Part shown: in pieces, positions 59,297-64,000 of the stretch
Layout: every line of letters begins with the position of its first letter
Position numbering within the stretch: the stretch's first letter is position 1
Assembly: GCA_964462595.1 (NCBI GenBank)
Contig: CAYWXM010000058.1
Span: 1-64,000 of the forward strand
Direction: 5' to 3'
Length of the DNA stretch: 64,000 nucleotides
DNA from: SURF-21 sp964462595
GTDB taxonomy: Bacteria > Actinomycetota > Geothermincolia > Geothermincolales > RBG-13-55-18
Made by a program: the position numbers and the translations under genes
The notes under the pieces: generated by a model
Database searches by the model: none
What the model saw: the letters and a program-made list of their open reading frames with translations, nothing else
Told to the model about the DNA's origin: nothing

Positions 59297-60517
59297 GTGG
59301 ATATCAGGAACATCTTCGTGGCGGGCGCGGGATACATGGGAAACGGCATCGCCCAGGTCTCCGCCCTGGCGGGCTACAAGGTCGTCATTTGCGACGTGAG
59401 CGAGGGATGCCTCGCGTCGGGACTGGATGCCATCGGCAGCTCGCTGGGCAAGCTGCTTTCCAAGCAGAAGATAAGCGTTGAGCAACACGAGGCCGCCCTC
59501 GCCGCTATCACCACCACCTGCGACCTGGAAGAAGCCGCCGGGGCCGATATCGTGATCGAGGCCATACCGGAGAAGGCAGAACTCAAAAAGGAGCTCTTTT
59601 CGAAACTGGACGGCATATGCCCGCCCCATACCATAATCGGGACCAACACCTCGGCCATCCCCATATCGTCCATAGCCGCCGCCACCGCGCGGCCGGAAAA
59701 GGTGGTGGGCATCCATTTCTTCGGCCCCGTGCCCCTGATGCTGCTGGTTGAGATAATCAAGGGGGTGCTCACCTCGGACGAGACCGTGTCCGTCGCGGAT
59801 GGGTGGGCGCGCAGCCTGGGCAAGGAGACGGTGCTGGTGCTCAAGGACCATGCCGGCTTTGTCGCCAACCGCGCCAGCATGCCCTCCACCATCGAGGCCA
59901 TACGCATGATAGACGAGGGAATAGCCACTCCCGAGGAGATCGACCGCGCCACCGGCGGCTACGATTTCGGGGTAGGCCCGCTGCAGATAATCGATAACGC
60001 CGGCCTGGAGGTCGGTTTCAACGCGGCCATGGCCATCTTCGAGGACACCGGGGACCCCAAGTTCCTGCCCCCTCCCCTGCTGCGCCGCATGGTGGCGGCC
60101 GGCCTGCTCGGCCGCAAGGCTGGAAAGGGCTTCTACGATTACTCGAGCGGAATGAGGGAAAGCTACCTTAACGCGGACAGGTTCGCGGGGGAATCCGATG
60201 CCGAGCGCGAGGCACGTCTCGCCGCCCTGCTGCCGCGATTCATAATGCCCAACCTCCTGGAGGCCGTACGCCTGCTGGAAGCCGGGATCTCAACGGTAGA
60301 GGACATCGACAAGGCTTACCGCCTGGGGTTCAACCTGCCCCAGGGATTCCTGGAGATCGCCGACAACCTCGGTCTGGACGTGGTGATGGACTCGGCCACG
60401 GGATTCTACGAGGAAACCGGAGACGCCAAGTTCTTCCCTCCTCCCCTGCTGCGGCGCATGGTAGCGGCCGGCCTGCTCGGACGCAAGAGCAGCCGCGGAT
60501 TCTATACCTATACCTAG
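59297..60517 (+). CDS. 3-hydroxyacyl-CoA dehydrogenase with duplicated C-terminal domain, 406 aa
   Basis: An NAD-binding Rossmann domain opens the protein (NIFVAGAGYMGNGIAQVSAL). The catalytic region is GIHFFGPVPLMLLVEIIKG, with Gly where the family has Asn (HFFNPVP), and DHAGFVANRASMPSTIEAIR. The C-terminal helical domain occurs twice: both end in FxPPPLLRRMVAAGLLGRK followed by a GFYxY block, near residues 256-282 and 378-406. It oxidises L-3-hydroxyacyl-CoA to 3-ketoacyl-CoA. The start is a GTG at 59297 with a GAAGGAGGG site. Confidence 0.87.
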   Translation: MDIRNIFVAGAGYMGNGIAQVSALAGYKVVICDVSEGCLASGLDAIGSSLGKLLSKQKISVEQHEAALAAITTTCDLEEAAGADIVIEAIPEKAELKKELFSKLDGICPPHTIIGTNTSAIPISSIAAATARPEKVVGIHFFGPVPLMLLVEIIKGVLTSDETVSVADGWARSLGKETVLVLKDHAGFVANRASMPSTIEAIRMIDEGIATPEEIDRATGGYDFGVGPLQIIDNAGLEVGFNAAMAIFEDTGDPKFLPPPLLRRMVAAGLLGRKAGKGFYDYSSGMRESYLNADRFAGESDAEREARLAALLPRFIMPNLLEAVRLLEAGISTVEDIDKAYRLGFNLPQGFLEIADNLGLDVVMDSATGFYEETGDAKFFPPPLLRRMVAAGLLGRKSSRGFYTYT

Positions 60518-60617
60518 TCTCGAAAGCCCAGGCTGGAATCATCCGCTCGAGGCAGGAGTGGACGGGGTAAGAGGCCTGCCGCTCCCAGGTTTCGGGACCC
60601 ATGCAGCCGGCATTCGC

Positions 60618-60645
60618 TTGAGGTCATGCGGTATATGTTTATAAT
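60618..60645 (+). promoter_or_regulatory. Promoter for the second acyl-CoA ligase gene
   Basis: TTGAGG at 60618-60623, a 16-base spacer and a perfect TATAAT at 60640-60645. The leader to the ATG at 60800 is about 150 bases. It gives this ligase its own transcription unit. Confidence 0.55.
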
Positions 60646-60799
60646 TATTAAGTCCGTGCAACGGAAACGCGGATGGACGGGCCGGAAAACAGTACTTTGG
60701 CCCGCGCCTTGAAGGCAATGCCCAGCATGTCAACGGGGCACCGGTATGACGCCCGAGCAGGAAGCGAGGAAAACTCGTAATAACAACAGGAGGGGAAAA

Positions 60800-62452
60800 A
60801 TGGAAAAAGTCTGGCTGAAGAACTACGATTACTTCGTTCCCGAGTCCATCCGCTACCCGCAGATACCACTGTACCAGCTGCTGGAGATGACCTGTGTCAA
60901 GTACGACGAAAACGTGGCCACCATTTTCTTCGACCAGAAGCTGACCTACGGCGAGCTGCGCGATCACGTGCGGAGGTTGGCCGCCGCCCTCAAGGGCATG
61001 GGGGTGAAGAAAGGCGACCGCGTGGCCCTCATGCTCCCCAACTGCCCGCAGTTCATCATCTCCTATTATGGTGTGCTGGAAGCCGGCGGCGTGGTGGTGA
61101 ACGTAAGCCCCCTTCACGTGGAGCGCGAGCTGGAATACGAGTTCAGCGACTCGGGAGCGGAAACCCTCATCTACCTCGACCTCTTCGACGCGCGCATCCA
61201 GGCGGTGAAGGAGGCCAGCCCCCTGAAGCGCCTCATCGTCACCAGCATCACCGACTATATGGAGACGCCGGTCGATCCTTCAGCGGCGAAGGGGCCGGAC
61301 ACCTCGTGGTTCCGGGAGGTCATCGAGGGCGCCACCCCCGAGGTGCCCGACATAGGGATAGACCCGGAGGTGGACCTGGCCGCCCTGCAATACACAGGGG
61401 GGACCACCGGCCTGCCTAAGGGGGTCATGCTAACCCACCGCAATCTCCTTGCCAACGCCATGCAATGCGCCCTGTGGGCCAAGGAGTTCAGCGAGCGAGG
61501 AAACGACGTCTATCTCGACGTCATCCCCTTCTTCCACTCCTACGGCCAGACGGTGGGCATGAACAACGCCATCTTCAACGCGGCGACCATGGTCCTCATC
61601 CCGCAGTTCGAGATAAACATGCTGCTGCAGGCCATCAAGACATATAAGCCCAATTTCTTCCCCGGCGTTCCGACGCTATACGTGGCCATCCTCAGCCACC
61701 CCGAGGCTCTTAATTTCGGGGTGGACAAGCTGAGGCTGTGCAACTCGGGCTCGGCTCCCATCCCGGTAGAGGTGATCAAGCAGTTCAGCCGCATTTCCGG
61801 GGGCATCTTCTGCGAGGGCTACGGGCTCTCCGAGGCCTCGCCGGTGACCCACTCCAACCCCATCATGGGCATGAAAAAAGTGGGCTCCATCGGCGTGCCC
61901 TTCCCGGACACCGAGGCCAAGATCGTGGACGCGGAGACGGGCAAGCAGGAGTTGGGTCCCAACGAGCCAGGCGAACTCATCATCCGTGGGCCGCAGGTGA
62001 TGAGCGGTTACTGGGAGAAGCCGGAGGAGACGGCAGCTACCTTGAAGGACGGCTGGCTCTACACCGGGGACATCGGTACCATGGACGAGGACGGCTACTT
62101 CTACATCGTGGACCGTAAGAAGGACATGATCATCGCCGGCGGTTTCAACATCTACCCCCGCGAGGTGGACGAGGTACTCTACGAGCATCCCAAGGTACAG
62201 GAGGCCGTCACCGTGGGTATACCGGACGAATACCGCGGCGAGACGGTGAAGGTTTATATCGTGCTCAAGGAGGGCATGGAGTGCACGGAGGAGGAGATCA
62301 TCACCTACTGCCGCGAGCGCCTGGCCGCCTACAAGGCGCCGCGCATGGTGGAATTCCGGGCCGAGCTGCCCAAGACCATGGTGGGCAAGATACTGCGCCG
62401 TTCGCTTCGCGAGGAGGAGATCGCCAAGCAGAAAGAGAAGGGCGAGGGTTAG
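60800..62452 (+). CDS. Long-chain acyl-CoA ligase 2, 550 aa
   Basis: ANL superfamily: TGGTTGLPKGVMLTHRN (P-loop), EGYGLSEASPVTHSN, YTGDIGTMDEDGYFYIVDRK and the C-terminal TMVGKILRRSLREEE with the catalytic lysine. The layout and the DIGTMDEDGYF block match long-chain fatty acid-CoA ligases (FadD type). It is longer than the first ligase and only distantly similar, so the two probably use different acids. An AGGAGG site precedes the ATG at 60800; earlier in-frame codons lack one. It ends before the hairpin at 62477. Confidence 0.9.
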   Translation: MEKVWLKNYDYFVPESIRYPQIPLYQLLEMTCVKYDENVATIFFDQKLTYGELRDHVRRLAAALKGMGVKKGDRVALMLPNCPQFIISYYGVLEAGGVVVNVSPLHVERELEYEFSDSGAETLIYLDLFDARIQAVKEASPLKRLIVTSITDYMETPVDPSAAKGPDTSWFREVIEGATPEVPDIGIDPEVDLAALQYTGGTTGLPKGVMLTHRNLLANAMQCALWAKEFSERGNDVYLDVIPFFHSYGQTVGMNNAIFNAATMVLIPQFEINMLLQAIKTYKPNFFPGVPTLYVAILSHPEALNFGVDKLRLCNSGSAPIPVEVIKQFSRISGGIFCEGYGLSEASPVTHSNPIMGMKKVGSIGVPFPDTEAKIVDAETGKQELGPNEPGELIIRGPQVMSGYWEKPEETAATLKDGWLYTGDIGTMDEDGYFYIVDRKKDMIIAGGFNIYPREVDEVLYEHPKVQEAVTVGIPDEYRGETVKVYIVLKEGMECTEEEIITYCRERLAAYKAPRMVEFRAELPKTMVGKILRRSLREEEIAKQKEKGEG

Positions 62453-62476
62453 ACAGCCACTCGCGAGTAATACGTC

Positions 62477-62505
62477 GGGGGCGCGGCACACCGCGCCCCC
62501 TTTCT
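62477..62505 (+). terminator. Rho-independent terminator after acyl-CoA ligase 2
   Basis: Arms GGGGGCGCGG and CCGCGCCCCC around CACA, then TTTCT. A strong hairpin with a short T-run. Confidence 0.8.
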
Positions 62506-62506
62506 A

Positions 62507-62725
62507 ATGCCTGAGTTGGCCGAGACCAGGACCCACGAGGGCTTCGGTGGAGGCGCATACGACGACAGGTCGGGAACCCCGGCGGAACACGTGCACGCTG
62601 TCGTGGCGGCGGCGAAGCAGTTCGGCAGCTACCCTATCGCCAGCGACCTGGACAGACGGACCTTCATCGAGCCCGAGTTCTTACCTTTCGGGGAATGGAT
62701 GAGAAAAGAATGCCTGCCCGTCTAG
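62507..62725 (+). CDS. Hypothetical protein, 72 aa, weak support
   Basis: The frame starts directly after the terminator and has no ribosome site. It has some protein-like composition (HVHAVVAAAKQFGSYPIASD) but no recognised motif. It ends at the same point where the leftward gene 62722-63030 ends. It could be a gene fragment or a chance frame. Confidence 0.3.
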   Translation: MPELAETRTHEGFGGGAYDDRSGTPAEHVHAVVAAAKQFGSYPIASDLDRRTFIEPEFLPFGEWMRKECLPV

Positions 62726-63030
62726 GGCTCGGCAGGACGGACGTAGAGGCGGTACATGCGCTCGCCGGAAACCTCGAAGCACCTGGTACAGCCCGGGTAC
62801 GAGTCCGGGTCCAGCTCCTCGAGCAGGCACTCGAAGCCCAGCTCCCCGTACTCGCCCAGGACCCGCGCGAGGTGGTCGCCGGCGGAAACCATGGTCTCCC
62901 TCCAGCCGCCCTCCTCTACCTCGGACGCATCGCGCATCAGGCGGCAATGCGGCGGGAAGTTCACCTGATCCCGTTCTTCGCCTTGCGGCACCTGTCCTCC
63001 TGTTTCTATCCCGGCTGTCGAGCGGGGCAC
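62722..63030 (-). CDS. Hypothetical protein with a CxxC motif, 102 aa
   Basis: No family recognised. The C-terminal half has a CTRC pair in SYPGCTRCFEVSGERMYRLY, which may be a redox or metal site. It starts with GTG directly after the stop of the upstream ferredoxin-domain gene, so the two are co-transcribed and probably functionally linked. Confidence 0.55.
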   Translation of the reverse strand: MPRSTAGIETGGQVPQGEERDQVNFPPHCRLMRDASEVEEGGWRETMVSAGDHLARVLGEYGELGFECLLEELDPDSYPGCTRCFEVSGERMYRLYVRPAEP

Positions 63031-63876
63031 CTAGCGCTTGACCATGCGGTTGGCCTGGTTGGGGCAGACCCTGACGCACTGCCCGCATCCCTGGCAATCC
63101 AGCACCTCGACCTTGCCGTCTTTCAGTCTTCTCTCCTCGAAAGCGCATATGTCAACACAGGCCCCGCAACCTTCACACCTTTCCAGGTCGACGACGGAGC
63201 GATACACGGAGGGGATAAAATGATAGCCCGATCGCTTGTAGATCCTGTAAGCCCAGATGGGCAGGCAGGCGCACTTGCAGCAGTTGCAGATCACGAAGTA
63301 GTTGGTGGTCCCGTGGTAGTACATGTGCCGGTCGAGCATGGGCACCAGCCCCAGCTCGTAGCTCTCCTCGACTATCCGCTTCGCCTCCTCCTTGCTGATG
63401 ACGCGGTAATCGTTGGGGAAGAGGTCCAGCCATATCTGGGTGCCGGTCAGGATCACGATATCGGTCTCCAGGGGGTGATCGCAGGCGTGGGTCGCCAGCC
63501 TGCAGCGGCAAGGGCCTACCGCCAGGCGGCTTTCTTCGGGCAGTTCGTCTATGAATTCCAGCATCTCCTCGAGGGTCATAGCCTGGCCAGCTACCATGTG
63601 CTCGCCCGCGAACTTGGCCATGGCGTAGTAGAAGAACTTGTTTACCAGCGGTTTAGACATGAAGGGGCGGCGGATCAGCCAGTAGAAGACGGCCAGCAGC
63701 CGGACCTCGAACCAGGCGTAATGCCTGAGCATGAACTTGCGCAGCCCGCTCTCCTCGGCGATGAAGGGGTCGCCCCAGTGCAAAGGCAACGTCCGGCACA
63801 GCAGCTCCAGCATCAGCAGCGGCAGCAGCAGTTGCCCGCCGAGTTCCCTATCCCGGTCCCTGTTCTGAGAAGCCAT
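63031..63876 (-). CDS. Fe-S protein with C-terminal double [4Fe-4S] ferredoxin domain, 281 aa
   Basis: The C-terminal 60 residues contain two four-cysteine clusters: CEGCGACVDICAFEERR and CQGCGQCVRVCPNQAN. The middle has a separate cysteine cluster (VGPCRCRLATHACDHP and ICNCCKCACLPI) that may hold another metal site. The N-terminal part has hydrophobic stretches (LLLPLLMLELLC) that could touch the membrane. It is probably an electron carrier, perhaps accepting ferredoxin-level electrons from AOR. It ends where the CxxC gene begins. Confidence 0.8.
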   Translation of the reverse strand: MASQNRDRDRELGGQLLLPLLMLELLCRTLPLHWGDPFIAEESGLRKFMLRHYAWFEVRLLAVFYWLIRRPFMSKPLVNKFFYYAMAKFAGEHMVAGQAMTLEEMLEFIDELPEESRLAVGPCRCRLATHACDHPLETDIVILTGTQIWLDLFPNDYRVISKEEAKRIVEESYELGLVPMLDRHMYYHGTTNYFVICNCCKCACLPIWAYRIYKRSGYHFIPSVYRSVVDLERCEGCGACVDICAFEERRLKDGKVEVLDCQGCGQCVRVCPNQANRMVKR

Positions 63877-64000
63877 CTTTACCTCCAGAGAACGATCTTC
63901 ATGACGGCCGACGCTACTATTCTAACAACCCATGCATCCCGGGTCATTGAGGGATTGCGTACGAGCTGGCCTAACGGATGGACACCGCTGCCAGCCTCGA
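63877..64000. other. Upstream edge region
   Basis: Leftward upstream sequence of the ferredoxin-domain gene, with a TCTGGAGGTAAAG ribosome site just before its start. No other feature is seen up to the window edge. Confidence 0.4.

Overview
The window looks like chromosomal DNA of an anaerobic, high-GC bacterium, most likely an uncultured actinobacterial lineage of the Geothermincolia or Aquicultor type. The evidence is GC-rich coding sequence, Shine-Dalgarno starts with many GTG and a few TTG codons, rubrerythrin, a tungsten-type aldehyde:ferredoxin oxidoreductase, DUF35/thiolase pairs, and exported proteins carrying 'FAEG(T/Y)T..GFEEWL' repeats. This placement is inference; no rRNA gene is present to settle it.

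Layout. (a) 1-4808: a compact integrated element with an integrase cut by the left edge, an excisionase-like HTH protein, a DUF3631 ATPase, a second HTH protein, a CHC2 zinc-finger primase-like protein, a terminase-small-subunit-like protein and an XRE repressor. It abuts the 5' half of a tRNA-Val(UAC) gene broken at the anticodon loop. The gene set resembles a phage satellite. (b) 5050-14700: an ABC exporter operon, a tandem-domain zinc-ribbon protein, a CoA-ligase alpha-type protein, a CBS protein with a CPA2 antiporter, and a Crp/Fnr regulator. (c) 14810-19740: a sulfur and redox cluster (YyaL-type thioredoxin protein, cysteine desulfurase-like protein lacking the PLP lysine, IscU/NifU scaffold, zinc ribbon, DsrE-like, TusA, rubrerythrin). 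(d) 19958-30364: exported polysaccharide deacetylase, HDAC-family hydrolase, two GYD proteins separated by intergenic repeats, RmlA/RmlB/RmlC-like/GT2 sugar genes, and an exported transglutaminase-like pair. (e) 30485-39286: RNase D-like nuclease, three TetR regulators, two acyl-CoA dehydrogenases, a MerR regulator with a striking palindromic operator, and an FGGY kinase. (f) 39352-47304: a secreted subtilase, a secreted glycoside hydrolase, DUF1847, a remnant of a URO-D/MtaA gene, and an HdrD/GlpC-like Fe-S protein. (g) 47697-63876: a lipid catabolism region with SCP2-fold protein, Fe-alcohol dehydrogenase, second SCP2-fold protein, AOR, DUF35, two thiolase-like proteins, DUF35, acyl-CoA ligase, MATE transporter, 3-hydroxyacyl-CoA dehydrogenase, second acyl-CoA ligase and a ferredoxin-domain protein.

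How the genes work together. Region (g) with the acyl-CoA dehydrogenases of (e) gives a plausible anaerobic route in which an alcohol is oxidised to an aldehyde (Fe-ADH) and an acid (AOR), activated (CoA ligases), beta-oxidised (dehydrogenases) and cleaved by DUF35/thiolase-type complexes. Both thiolase-like proteins lack the nucleophilic cysteine, so a retro-aldol cleavage like that of steroid side-chain Ltp2/DUF35 complexes is a serious alternative. SCP2-fold proteins would carry the hydrophobic substrate. No enoyl-CoA hydratase is seen in the window.
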